This document shows positions 48,975-61,133 of a DNA stretch of 64,000 nt, in pieces (position 1 is the stretch's first letter; the number at the start of each line of letters is the position of its first letter). The position numbers were made by a program, and so were the translations under genes. This stretch comes from Euptelea pleiosperma (lineage: Eukaryota; Streptophyta; Magnoliopsida; Ranunculales; Eupteleaceae). The stretch spans positions 27,021,751 through 27,085,750 of the forward strand of contig CM068543.1 in assembly GCA_035048495.1 (NCBI GenBank), in the 5' to 3' direction. The notes under the pieces were generated by a model that saw only the letters and a list, made by a program, of their open reading frames with translations, was not told where the DNA came from and did no database searches.

Positions 48975-50967
48975 ACTTTTGAGATCGATCTCATCGATCC
49001 TGTCTATGTCGACTGATGATCCACTCAGTCTCTTGTGCTCCAACTTGGTTGGGGATGCCTGTCACCCCTGTTGTGTCTGGCTGAAGACGTAAAACTTAGC
49101 GCTTTCGAAAAGGCAATTCCGGTATTCCTAGAGTACATGAGTCTCATGTATTTGTTATTACTGTTATATCATTGGAAATGCAAGTACATTCATTCTTCCG
49201 ATCATCAGGTACCACACACTGTTGAGTTTCTACCCACTTGGTAATATCCTCCCTGAACCTTTGCATCATCATCACCGATTTTTCATCATTTTATATCTTG
49301 GTCATGAGCACCGAGGACGGTGCTATATTTTGGTTGGGGGTGGGGTATTTACCAAAACTCATGTCTTCATTTTGATAAAAATAAATAAAATAAAAAAATA
49401 AAATAAAAAAATAAAAAAACTTTCTTGTTTTTGGGGTGATTTTTGATGTTCTCCAAAAGTTTTCTAAAATTTCAAAAATATGTCAAATACCCTGACTTTG
49501 ATGAGCTGAAAACCTCCGTTAAGTCAATATTGAGGATGTCAATTTTTGTTTAAGGTTAGCTTTGAGTCAAGTTAAGCGTGGCTACAGCAGTTTTGAAAAC
49601 TTAGAAAAAACTCAGATTTGGCACAATTGTACACTATCAATATCAGAGTCATCCTAAGTTTGGAAATTCTAGAGATCCTGTGAGAAGAATTGTGGAGACC
49701 TAACCCAGTGAGCTTTCGAGCCTTTAATCATTTCAGAGAGTTATACATTAATCATGAGTCACAAGATGACTCACTATTCTTCATGCCCGCAATATTCTTT
49801 GAGAGATCTCATTGTCTTTTGCTTCGATCATAAAACTCAGAACGACATCAACATTGGATTACTACGACAGAACCTTCTCTATATCCAATCAAGACAGTAT
49901 ACATGATAGTGCAAACCCTAGAAAATGATTTAGGCCATTTTTCTGAACCATTCAGCCTTGTTACTCACCTGAATTATACTTCACTAGAAACCCCTTGAGC
50001 CCTTCTATAAAAACCTTTTTTTTGTAAACCCATCAACCTAAAACCCAGTCAAGCCATGAAGCATGACTGGCTACCCTTATTTTGAGATGGACAAAAGAAT
50101 AACTGATGTGGGTATACCATGAAAAGAAAAGTAAATAAGAAAAATCTAAAGAAAAAAAAGTGGTTCAAGCTGAAAACAAAATATGGAAAGAAAGTATGAA
50201 AAAGAGCTGAAAAGAAATTGAGCAGTCTCAGAAATATCAAGAAAAAGAGAAAAATACGAAAAAAAAAAGGAAAAAGGAAAAAGGAACAGATAATGGTGTT
50301 ACGCCGCAGGAAAAATGCAAGAAAATGGCAATATCCTCTCAAGATCTTTGAAATCCTGTATCCCTTTATCTCTCTACACCTGACCTAAGCCTCATTATAA
50401 CCCAGGAAAGTCCTATTTGATTCTAGGGTAGCACGATCATAAAATGTGGAGATTGGAGAAGGAGAAGCTATAGAGTTTGATCTGACGTTCCCGAGTGAAG
50501 TGGTATTCCAATCATGAGATCTTCTTCTGTTAAAAAAGTCCTTCCTTTAAATAATACATATGTGAGATCTTTGTTTTCATATATCAACACATCTCCTCAC
50601 ATATAAATTGAGAGAAAAGAAGAAAACCCTTCTTGTGTGATTCTATTCTGAGTGCTAAACATGTGAGATTTGAGGTCGAGGCATAAAAACTTAGAGGTGA
50701 TCTGGAAATCTTTACTGTCGGATGATGAGAATGTTGAGCACACACACACGCAGAGTCTGACTATTCTAGGTCATGATTATCAGTCTGTAGTCTTGCCAAA
50801 ACTTTCAAACTCTTCGCTAGCATGTAACTGTTTTTGCATCTATTCAATGATTTGACGAACGGTGTTTTCCCGGAGCTAATGTGAAAGTGTGCAGCATGTG
50901 CAAAGCCCTTTTAAGCTCATTTATTTCGCACTAATTGCCAAGGATTGGCAATATGCTGGTTGGGGAT
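48975..50967 (+). other. Non-coding 3' internal region of the Athila-like element
   Basis: It holds the conserved GAGGACGGTGC and TTTTGGTTGGGGGTGGGG stretch and long A-rich tracts (about 50090-50300), and ends with a purine-rich GGTTGGGGAT just before the LTR. No env-like frame was seen. Confidence 0.65.
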
Positions 50968-53420
50968 TGTGATATTCGCTTAAAAGTGTGTATTTTCCAC
51001 TGTTATCTTCTAAGCGTTTTCACACTCTCCTACGTTAAAATACTCTATTTATCTACTTTTCTATGTAAGAGTCTCTTTTGTTGCGAAGAATACACTTTTC
51101 TGGACAAAATGGTATATTTGCATGCATTAAACACATTTTCAGAAGTCTAGACATTGAGTCGTTCTGATAAAGTCTCATTACGCGCTTCTTCTGTCGCAGG
51201 AAACGCCGACGGGATAATTCTCGAGACTTGCAAGCCCACATCGATCAGGAAAGCCCATTATCAAAGCTTAAAGAGCCCACATGCTATGACTAGAAGATAT
51301 GGGCCAAATATGGGCTGAATAAGAGGACCAAAAAGCTGGCCCAAAGAACGAAGAGAGTAGGAGAGCCAATGACCAAGATACGGACCAAAGCGTTTAAAGC
51401 CACATGAGTCAGCAAAGAATGATAGTCTACTCTACTGGAGAAGCGTGAGGATGGTCACAGTGAAGATCAGGGTTCCAGACCCTCTGCCAATACTTTTATC
51501 TCCATTTTCTGATACTTTCTCTCTCATCTCTCCTTATTCTCTCTCTCTCTTCATCTCTCAGTCCTCGAATCTACTGACCTAACCCCAGAACTCCTGCCCA
51601 TCGGCTCTATCTCATCTCCCTTAGCTTTCTGACCGTTGGATCTTCCATCGGACCGTTGGATCTTCAATCGGACCGTTGGATCTCTCTAGATCCGTCGATC
51701 TACCAATCTGGTCCCAATCAAGTCACCATCCATCCGATCGCCATCAGACTGTCTGTCACATCATCTTGTGAGACGATGGACATCATCAATCCATGTGGGC
51801 CAGTAGCCGGGCCCATCATCATCGACCCGCTGTCCGACCAGTTAGTGGACCCCGTGAATTTCAAAATAATTTTAATTAAATTTTAAAAAATGGGGGGTCC
51901 ACTAAATGGGGACATTCCCTAAAGAAAAGTAGTGTTTTACTTAAAATATATATATATATATATATATTTTTTATTTCAAAAATTCCCTAATTTCCATTAA
52001 TGGAAACTAGGGAGCTTTAAAAGGGGAAGGAGAAGGGTTCTTTGGAACCCTAATCCCCCTCCTTTCTTCCCTTTTCTCTCCCCAAAATCTTTCCCCCCCA
52101 CGTCTTCCCTTTTTCCGCTTGTTCTTCTCCTTTTCTTCTTCTTGCTTTTTCACTTCTTCTTCTTCTTCATTTACCGGCCGGAGTTGCAGAACTCCGGCCG
52201 CTCCTTCATCTTCTTCTTCCTTTGCTTCGTTTCGTTTGCTCACCGGTCTGCAACTCACGCCACCTGAAACTCCGATTGCTGTAACCGTTATCTCTCATCT
52301 TCTCAAACCGCAGCTTGCCTTAACCATCCCTTCGTCTTTTCCATTTTTGAGTTGCAGGACGGCAACTGGCAGCACCATCAAGTCGCTCCACTCACGGACG
52401 GTGATACAACCCTTAGCGCCATCTCTTACCGCCTCTCCATCTCGCCGGAGCAACCAGCAAGTTCCCCACCTGCTGCTGTACCTCCCTTCACAAAGCTGCC
52501 ACCCTTACCTCAGCCCTTGCCGGACTGACCCGCCTCCATCTCCATCTTCTTTCCACTGCTGCCTGCGTGCAGCACCACCGCAGCAACCACCACGATCATC
52601 TTCTCCAGCAGCCGTCCAAGCGCCCTACAGCAACCTAATAATAGTTTGATCGTCTCCTTCACATCTGCTCGTGCTTAGCAGCCATCACCTCTTCCACTAT
52701 CATACCACCTATTGGTGCACCTGCACCAACATTCTTGACCCGTTCACCAACCATTAGCATCTCCATTAACGATCTACACCTGAGGCAACCTGTTGCTCCT
52801 TTCGGTGTGCATCCGTCTCTTTCCCCACGATCAGCAACCACCACGATCATCTTCTCCGGCCAATCCTCCAAGGTGAGTCTTTGATGGCAAGTATTCTTTT
52901 TCTCTCTCTAAACATTATATCTCTCTAATTCTCTCTTAGCATCTCACTTTCCTTCTCTAATTCTATCTTTCTCTCTCTAGAAATTCTCTCTTCTTTTCTC
53001 TCCCTAGTTTCTATCTTTTTCTCTTTAGTTTTCTTTCTCTAGCTCACTTTCTCTCTCTAATTTCCATATTTTCTAGTTAGATTTCTTGCTTTCTAATGTA
53101 GTTTGCTTCTTTAAAAGTATTGTAATTTCCATGATTTTTAATAAAAGATTGTTGGTTTGATCTGTGATTCATGGTTCCTATTGAAATCCAAAGCATATTT
53201 AAACTCGATTTCCACCATCCTCATCCCTCCATCATTCTTAGCATTTTTCATAAATATTTATGTTCTAATTTGCGCGAACTAACCCCGAGTGCGGATTCGA
53301 AATCCGACTTTCCACTGTGCAAAGAATTGTCCATTTTACAGGTTAAATGTCTCGGATCAATTAAAAATGTGTTGAAATTAGGGTTTCCGTAACCAACGAT
53401 GCGAAAAAATCCTACTTTCA
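50968..53420 (+). mobile_element. 3' LTR of the Athila-like element (2453 bp)
   Basis: It starts TGTGATATTCGCTTAAAAG after a purine tract and ends CCTACTTTCA. It corresponds to the solo LTR at 27412-30776 at both ends but is about 900 bp shorter in the middle. It contains a CT-rich leader after 52060 and a palindrome CCGGAGTTGCAGAACTCCGG at 52183-52202. Confidence 0.85.
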
Positions 53421-53857
53421 GTGGTGTTGGAGTGGCAGTGATGGTAGAGTGGTGGTGGTGTTGATGGTGGTGGTGGTAGAGTAGTAGTAGAGTGGTGGTG
53501 GAGTGGTGGTTTGGAGCACCCCATACTCCCACAAATGGATAGACAATATGTGACAAGCCCGCAAATGTTTTTTTTGTTTGGCCTCCACGGCCCTGAACTA
53601 CTGTGGCCACCATGTCACCCACGGCCAAGAGCCCAAGTCAAAATTTTCTTTTTTGGATTTTAATGGGGATGCCTAGCAAAATGGGGTGCCCAAACTGGGG
53701 CCCTCTAATTGGCATGGGTGCCCATCAAATGTTGGTGCCCAGCCTAAAGAGGTGAGCGCCCGTAGAGCGACCCATGGAAAAACATCTATCCAGTCAGTGG
53801 CCTCTAAATGTGTGCCACGCGTAAGGTGCACGTGCATCGCATGTGGCGTTCTCTTAG

Positions 53858-54014
53858 TCTATATGATAAAAGAGGGAAGTTGTCTCCCCTTCTTATAGGC
53901 TTCATAAAGAAGGGCCGAGATCTTATCCCCTATTGCACGGTGGATCTCAGCCACTCACACCCAATTTTGACAAAAGCTTTGTCGAGGAGTGCCGTGGGCA
54001 CGGGGACCTATTAG
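53858..54014 (+). mobile_element. Short Helitron-like element
   Basis: This is the duplicate of the unit at 40358-40514, with the same TCTATATGAT start and mutated TTAG end. Confidence 0.65.
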
Positions 54015-54088
54015 TCTATACTAAAGTAGGGAATTGGACATCTCTATACTAAAGCAAGGAATTGGACATCTGTGCATTCAGAGCGTAG

Positions 54089-54429
54089 TGTCACGGACTT
54101 TAGTCCCACATCGGCTGTGCACTAGGAGGTCTTGGATTATAAGTGTGGGGGGTAGGCACCACCTAACACGCTAGTCTTTTGGGTTTGGAAGCGCCCCCGT
54201 GACAAATGGTATCAGAGCCTACCTAGGGACATCAGAGGTGGGGACGACCGTAGGTCCCATGCGGGGTTGCATGGGTCCCCCTGACGAGGGCGTCAGGGTC
54301 TAGGTGGGGGAGCCTGTCAAGGACTTTAGTCCCACATCGGCTGTGCACTAGGAGGTCTTGAACTATAAGTATGGGGGGTAGGCACCACCTAATAGGCTAG
54401 TCTTTTGGGTTTGGAAGTGCCCCGTGACA
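54089..54429 (+). mobile_element. TRIM retroelement, copy B (341 bp)
   Basis: LTRs are at 54089-54204 and 54315-54429, with the primer-binding site TGGTATCAGAGCC right after the first. The second LTR keeps the TG start (TGTCAAGG) that copy A has lost. GTAG precedes the element here, and GTAG follows copy A, suggesting the original target duplication. Confidence 0.9.
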
Positions 54430-54639
54430 ACAGGCACGTTACTCAGGGTACAGCACCACTGTGCACCATGACAACGTCCATGGACCCTATAGGCGTCCAT
54501 GGTGTAACATGGGTGAAGTATAGTTTTCCCTTGATAATGGTGTAACATGGGTCCCAGCCCAGCTGTATGTACAGCTGTATAAGTGTCCACACACCAAGTA
54601 CGGTATAAAAAGAAGTATAAGCTCCCCCAAAATGCTACG

Positions 54640-54910
54640 TGGCACTCTTTCAGGTCCACTGACCATATGAATGTCTGGTCCATCCCTTGATAGACCTAAA
54701 CACAAATAAAACTCAGCTTGATTGGTGATTTCTAGCAGTTGATTTCAGGTTTTTTCATCATGGGCTTGGAACCCATTCGTGGACACGTTTATGAAGCCCA
54801 TATTGAAATGTACTCTAGAAACCACCAATCAGGATGATTTTTGGTATAAATGTCAACCAAGGAGTGGGTACACATTCTTATGACCAGTAGGCTCGAAAGA
54901 GTGGCACGTG
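54640..54910. mobile_element. MITE with long inverted arms, CATATGAATGTCTGG family
   Basis: The arms GTGGCACTCTTTCAGGTCCA and its near complement (CGAAAGAGTGGCACGTGGC) lead inward to GATTTCTAG and CTAGAAACC. It is a relative of 61134-61455. Confidence 0.6.
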
Positions 54911-55123
54911 GCATTTTTTGAGAGTTTGGTATACTGAACTCGGTATATTATTTTACTCTGGAGACACAACTGAGCCCAAGTCCTTCTTTGGTAATTGTAT
55001 ATTTGAAGCAGGGGTTCCTTGGTAAAAAGATAGATAATCAGTCGGATCCCCTTATTTGATGGCAAAAAAAAAAAAAGATTCAGCAGTTTTCGCGCGCTTC
55101 TCACAATTCGATCAAGATCAACA

Positions 55124-57801
55124 ATGGCGCCCAAGTCTGACAGCGCTGAAGGTGAAGACCAAACCCTAACACACTCTCTCTCTCTCTCTCGCTCAAACAC
55201 TCGAATTTCCCCAAAATTTAGAGACCTTAAAGTTTCCTGAATCCGAATTTCTCCAAATAATGTCTTGATTTGGTAATCTTTGTGTGTTAATTTAGTCGTA
55301 TAGTTATGTAATTCAATGATGGTATTGTCGAACTAATCCAGGCTAATGATTCTTAATGTAATTTGCAGGGATCGTGGTGAACTTCGTTAATGAGGTAAGC
55401 GTCCCTACGAAGTCCTAACTCTTTCGAATACATTGCGTGCTGTTACATTAAGAATTGTGCATTAGCCCTAAAAATATTTAGATTTTATATATAAGAAGGT
55501 TGTTTGGATCAATGTACTGTAAAACTGTAGAGAATGAAAAAATTTGTGTTGTAGTCCAAGGAGATTTTGGATTGTCCTTTTTGCTCTAAAAAAGACTTTT
55601 TAAGCTTAAAAAAAAAATGCCGTAATTTGCTTTTATGTGGATGATTTCACCTCTCCTTATTGGGAATTAGGGGGTTTTATATGTCGAATGACTTCGTAAC
55701 CAATGTGAATTTACTTTCTGCCTGCTTGCAAAATCTTCGTTTTCCTTCTCTCTCAGTACTTCGACCATGAGTCGTCAAGAAATCATCAGTGGGATATATT
55801 GGTGAAACTCTACAAACTGGCTGGTTACTTGGGAAGCTAAGTTAGTTAGATCATGGTAATTGAACTAATATAAATCAGATGTAAGTCAGAGCCTCTCTTT
55901 TTTTAAGATTAGATCTCGAAGATTAGTTTGGGAACATGTCTATATTCTGCCGCATTCATAAATCAATTCGATTAAGCAATACATATCTTTGCCGTGGAAA
56001 GAAATTTGAACGACTCCAGTCTTATCAGGCACTTCGATCATTTATTACAAAGCTCATGATATCATGGCTACTCGATAGGACTGGAATTTTCTCCTTTTTT
56101 TTGTCTTTTGATTTCCAGCAGGATTGAAGCCCAGAATTTATGAGAATCTCACTTTCCTTGGTCGCACAAATGTAAGTGCAAATCCGCACTAGTAACAATT
56201 TACGGATAAGAGTTTTGGCCTTCCTGTTTTTTCTTATGAGCAAAAAAGGCATCTTATGGTAAAATCTCTATAATTTAAGGAAGTGTGCAATTTATATACG
56301 GAGTCCATGTCAACCGTACTGATTAAAGTAGAGTGCATGCAATGAAGGATTAAAGGAGTCCATTTGCCCCCATGTCAAAGAAAACGAATATTTTAGTTGA
56401 TTGGTATCATATCTGTTGAGATATTTTATTTCATTGTAGTAGGATATTAGGCCATAAGTGTCAATATGTTATTAGCTTATATTTCATAGGGTAACCCTTC
56501 ACTTCAATTATTTCTTTTCTTTAATAAATAGCAAAATTTGTTCAAATTCTTGTGGAATGAGTTAAAAGCAAATTGATCCCATATGAAGTCTCTATTATCA
56601 AGTTATGAAAAGTGTTTCGTGCCCATTTAGATGAATATGTAGTTCATTCCATCTAAGGTTTTACGTACATTTCTGTATCATTACAATCGGATATCTTTTC
56701 TTACATGCGAGAGTGGTTTCTCATGATCCAACAAAAGAACTAAATTCCTTTCACTGCTATGTTTCAATCATGTATGGATTCATTAAGTTGGATATCCTTC
56801 TTGTTTTAACAGTTCTAATTTTTCTATCCAGCAAAACAGACCATTAAATTCTCAGAATGTTGCCGATGCTTTACAAAAGTTTAATCTCAAAAAGGCTTCT
56901 GTTCAAAAAGCATTGGATAGCCTTTCTGATAGTGGCCGAATTTCATTCAAAGAATATGGTAGGCAGAAGATATATCTTGCTCGACAAGATCAATTTGACA
57001 TTCTCAACAGTGAGGAGCTTGATCGGATGAAGAAAGAAAATGCCAAACTACAACAAGAGCTGGGAAGTCAAAGGAGAGAAATTAGTGAGGTTGAGGGAGG
57101 TACCAATTTTTGACCATCTACGTGTTTACCGTAATTGTGAATGATATTTAATACCCATTTAAGCATATTTGTCAGCAATGGGCTTCCTGAGTCTGCCGTC
57201 TGAATAGCAACTTTCATGAAGTTTCAACATGAGAAAAATGAAAATGAGGAGAATCTTTCAACTATGTGATGGGGCACTTTTTTTTTTTTGGCAGAAATTC
57301 GGGCTTTGCAATCAAATTTAACACTAGAACAGATACGTGCCAAAGAGGTTAAACTAAGAACTGAGGTAAGCCATATAGGTTTGTCTTATACTTCTTGCGA
57401 ACATTCAGAATTTATTTTTCAATCCTTACTCAGGTTGAAGAAATGGAGGAAAAAGCGAACAACTTGCGTGGAGGAATGACTTTGGTGAGACCACAAGAGC
57501 GTAAAGCGGTTGAAGGAATGTATTCAAATGGAATCAGTCAGTGGAGAAAGCGTAGAAGGATCTTCAAAGACATATGGGATTCTATAACTGAAAATTTACC
57601 CAAGGATCTCAAAGAATTCAAGGTTGAGCTGTCACATCATTTATGTGTCTATTGTTGGGCTAACTCAGAAATTGTTTTTTATTGGGTGTCTAATTTTTAC
57701 AGGAGGAACTTGGAATTGAATACGACGAAGATGCTGGAGTGAGTTTGCAGTCATTGTCGGAATTGACGTGCCATGGTAGGAAACGAGGGAGGGGCCAATG
57801 A
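55124..57801 (+). CDS. HOP2: Homologous-pairing protein 2 (HOP2/AHP2)
   Basis: Exons are 55124-55151, 55369-55394, 56832-57099, 57295-57365, 57434-57622 and 57703-57801, giving 681 nt and 226 aa, the length of Arabidopsis AHP2. HOP2 partners MND1 to stimulate DMC1/RAD51 strand exchange in meiotic nuclei. The N-terminal winged helix covers about residues 10-75 (NFVNEQNRPLNSQNVADALQ, KASVQKALDSL). A coiled coil follows from about 85 to 160 (SEELDRMKKENAKLQQELG, EIRALQSNLTLEQIRAKE). The C-terminal part has TLVRPQERKAVEGMY, QWRKRRRIFKDIWDSI and EELGIEYDED, and ends in a basic GRKRGRGQ. All junctions are GT-AG and in phase, and the start context is CAACAATGGCG. No disabling change was seen, so it is likely functional. 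Confidence 0.95.
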
Positions 57802-58866
57802 TTTCTTCTGGTATGCTATATACTCCATTTGGGATTCAGTCCTATAGGTTGCTTACCGTATGCAGATGTAGATTTCTGTCCCCTTGAATCCCTCCTGTCT
57901 TGTGTTTGTTACTTAGTTCAGTTGTCCACTAAGGACAAGTTTTCTGCCAAGTAGTGTAAATCATTTTACTATATACCAGAGCTTATGTAGCTCAAAGTGG
58001 TATGGACTAACCACAGAATGTCAAGAATCATTAAAGGCACCATACATCTACTGTTGTGTTTTCAAGAGAAAAGGTAGAAATTTAAAATTTTAGAGGAGAT
58101 TAAATCATGTCCAGGCCTCCCAAGTATTTTTTTTTAATCCTAGACTCTAATGGTAAACAAAATGATTACTTTACCATCATACTGGTTGCCTATGATGTGT
58201 GTGTGCATTCGTGTGTGAGGGCAGGAGAGGGCTACACTATTGCATCATGTGTTGTAACATAGAGCATGCTGTGCAGGTTGCTGGCAGGATACTCAAAATC
58301 CAGATGGTCCAAATGTGGACCAACCTTGTCTTGGCCAAAGGTCAAAATTCAAAACGTTTGGACAATCTCCGACTGTCCAATGAATGTTTCTTTGCCCATG
58401 AGATTGAACATTAAGGATCTTGTCCAAATGGAGGATTTTATTTAGGTGGTTACGATTGTCTGAATGGATTGATTCTTGGCTTGTGGCCAATCTCAGAGGT
58501 GGCCTAACATCTGGATTGTCATGATCGATGACCATGAGTACACATTGCGACAGAATAGAGTACCTTCTTCTCATATACAGATATTACAACACCTGCAACA
58601 AAGTTCAGGCAATGAGGATACACATTTATCCTTTGAAACCTTTATCTATTAAATCTCAAAATTTGCAACTTCATGAATGAAAAATTGAAAGCACACTCTC
58701 ACTGTTATTTGTAGTTATTCCAAAATTGTTACACTATCTTTACATGGTGACTAATTGTATGCAGGGAAAAAAATTAAAGAAAGAGAAACTAACTGTATAC
58801 ATAGGCTATACCATCATTTGGATCTTTTAAAGCATTTAGAAATAACTCTTCTCTCTACTCATCTTC
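57802..58866. other. Intergenic between convergent HOP2 and IST1-like genes
   Basis: It should hold both 3'UTRs. A diverged inverted repeat (AAATCCAGATGGTCCAAATG near 58298 against ACATCTGGATTGTC near 58507) suggests a small MITE. No gene was seen. Confidence 0.5.
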
Positions 58867-60827
58867 TCAATGCCCAAGCCCTCGTCTGTTCCTCACAGAA
58901 ATTGGCCTCTTCTCTATGTTTAAACTCTTGGAACGATCTTGATTGGATTGCCTGGTTTTGAGGAATTCATTTGTGGACAAGCTAGACTTCCCACCAACAC
59001 CTAAGTCATGGTGCATCGACAATGGGATCCTACTCTGTTCAAACCATGTCTCATCATCGCTTTTGTCAAAAACTAACTCTTGTGACAGCTTAGTCTGGCC
59101 CAGTGCATTCGAAGACATTTTGCTCTCCTTCAGAGTGTCCCCAGCTGAATCTGAGCTTGAAGCAGATAGTGATCTCTCCAGTTCTATTTTGTTCCTACTC
59201 TCTTTTAATCCTTCCGGGTAAATTTTGTCATGGTTTTGTGGCAATTCTTCACCTTCTGATTCGGAACTGAAATCGATCGCATGCCTTTTCCCAAAACCCA
59301 AACCACCAGTCAAGTGGTCAACCTCTCCTGAAGCTGCAATCCCAGCAGGGGTTCCAAGTCTAGATCTCGAAGACCTATCACCATTGGATCTATTTCTCCA
59401 TCGAGGAGTTGGACTACCCTGATCATCAAAATCGTTGCCCTGAGATTCAGATTGAGAGAGCTCCGCAGGGGTTCCGAGTCTAGATCTCGAAAACCTATCA
59501 GCATTGGATATGTTTCTCCATCGAGGAGTTGGACTACCCTGATCATCAAAATCGTTGTCCTGGGATTCAGATTGAGAGAGTTCCACAGCAGCTCTTGCAG
59601 CTGCTGCTGCATAAGCTGCAGATTCAAAAGCAGCTTTAGCTGCACTAGCAACATCTCTGTATTTCCTTGCTCTTACTGATTCAGATATTTGATCATCCCA
59701 ATCAATCTCTTCAGTCAGATTAGGGATGTCGTCTTCGAGCATAGCATTATCCAAGTTAGCCGATGGGTTGGGCCCAGGCTGTTTCTGCTTCTGGTTCATG
59801 CCCAATTCTTCCTGCAATTACCATAGATCAAGAGACATGTAAACAACTTTTACTGCAGAAATATCAACAAACACAAGTTTGATGTTTTTCACCATATGAA
59901 TACTTGTCTTCTCTTACATACCTCCATGATCACAGAAGATTCTTCCTCGAGATGAAGAGTAACCCCAATCTCAGAAGCGATTTCTTTCAGCACCTTCAAT
60001 CTGCTCTCCAAACTAGGCTGTCGAGTTGCCAGCTTTTGCATCATCTACATAAACCAGAGACAAAGTTATGCTTACTAATGTATAACAATCGTGGGGAAAC
60101 ATGTGAAAGATCAAACATCGAAATAAGCCAACAAACCTTCCGATTCACTGCACAACCGTTTCTTAATTCAGAAGCTTGAGCAACAAATTCTTTCCCATAT
60201 CGAGACAAGAAAACTGAGCGAATCTCTTGGAGCTCTGGGAACTCCCCACATCTCGAAGCAGCAAAAATCAAGCTCGATATTGCTTCCTTTAGTTCATCAG
60301 GACACCCTCTATATGAAACACAAGTACATCAACAACATGGAAACTAGAAGAAACTACAACAACGATCATAAAACCAGGCAAACAAGCTATGAACTATCTC
60401 TGTATTGTATTGAACTACTAGAATTTGAACCCAAAGCGACGAAGAGAAAACTTACTTGTTGTTTTCAATGAGCACGACCCTCTCTATCAAGAGATTACAG
60501 TATCCTTCTATCATAACAAACACATCTAACGTGCTCTGTTCCTTGATCACCAGATCAACCTGATAACAATGTAGCAATTCGAAACATGAGAAGCTAAGAC
60601 ATTATTAGTGATGGACGATTATTGTCGGGTCGGGGACTTACTCGAAGGAGAGCGCGGTCCTGGTGACCAAGCTTAAGGAGTTGAACGACGTCAGACTGAT
60701 CTTGAGAGAGTCGGACCTGGCGTTGGTTCTTGAGGACAGCGAGTCGAGAGATGGCAAGGTTTATGAGGGACTTGAATTTGGAAGTCTTGAAGGTTCTTCC
60801 AAGCAGAGCATCTAGCGTCTTGCCCAT
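58867..60827 (-). CDS. IST1-like protein (ESCRT-III/Vps4 regulator)
   Basis: Minus-strand exons are 60827-60642, 60559-60456, 60308-60137, 60044-59922 and 59811-58867, giving 1530 nt and 509 aa, all phases consistent. The IST1 domain (about residues 10-175) is clear: GRTFKTSKFKSLINLAISRL, VMIEGYCNLLIERV, CPDELKEAISSLIFAASRCG and RYGKEFVAQASELRNGC. The family binds Vps4/LIP5 and ESCRT-III on endosomes and controls multivesicular-body sorting. The tail is low-complexity, with an Ala-rich helix (AKAAFESAAYAAAAARAAVE) and two tandem 40-residue repeats. ATG 60827 (MGKTLDALLG) is chosen because plant IST1-like proteins usually start MGK.LDALLGR; in-frame ATGs at 60860 and 60896 would add 11 or 23 residues. 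Confidence 0.94.
59345..59584 (-). repeat. Two tandem 120-bp repeats in the IST1-like last exon
   Basis: Units 59345-59464 and 59465-59584 differ at only a few positions and keep frame, encoding ELSQSESQ(D/G)NDFDDQGSP and then PRWRN..SN.DR.SRSRLGTPA twice. Confidence 0.93.
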
Positions 60828-61133
60828 GTTTGTTCTAACTCTGCTTCCTTGCTTGCTCATTGTCTGCCTGAGGAACCCACAGGACGCTTCAAACAAATGA
60901 GTCGAAGTTTAGCTTTTTAATGTGACGATGAAGATTGAAGAACGTGTGGGGTCTTAGAAACGGTTGTTCATTTTTATGTTCGATGTTTCCTTGTTAACTA
61001 AGTCCTAGTTTTGTATTATTGCAGACTAGAGAGAGAGAGAGAGAGAGAGAGGTACACGAAACGCGGTTTCCTGTGGGACTCCAGACTCGGTCCATGTTTG
61101 ATTGGTTCTGTGGCGAGATGCTGTTCAGTGCTG
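60828..61133 (-). promoter_or_regulatory. IST1-like 5' leader and promoter region
   Basis: It contains the in-frame upstream ATGs at 60860 and 60896 and a (GA)n run at 61026-61051 (CT-rich on the gene strand, common in plant leaders). No clear TATA box was seen. Confidence 0.45.

Larger units (their letters stand above)
41576..53420 (+). mobile_element. 5'-truncated Athila-like Ty3/gypsy retrotransposon
   Basis: In order: a 1.7-kb leader, gag (43265-44553), gag tail with protease (44554-45800), RT (about 46200-47000), RNase H (about 47280-47650), integrase (about 47900-48974), a 2-kb non-coding tail with the conserved ACCGAGGACGGTGC and TTGGGGGTGGGG (about 49308-49350), and a 3' LTR (50968-53420). 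No 5' LTR or tRNA primer site was found upstream. Instead the left edge abuts a short GTGTAACTTGAAAACC repeat fragment and a cut MITE. The domain order and the CCHC and DLGTS motifs fit the Athila branch. It is clearly inactive. Confidence 0.88.
53421..54438 (+). repeat. 1-kb direct duplication, right copy
   Basis: This is the partner of 39899-40937 and begins exactly at the last base of the 3' LTR. It contains a Helitron (53858-54014) and TRIM copy B. Confidence 0.85.
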
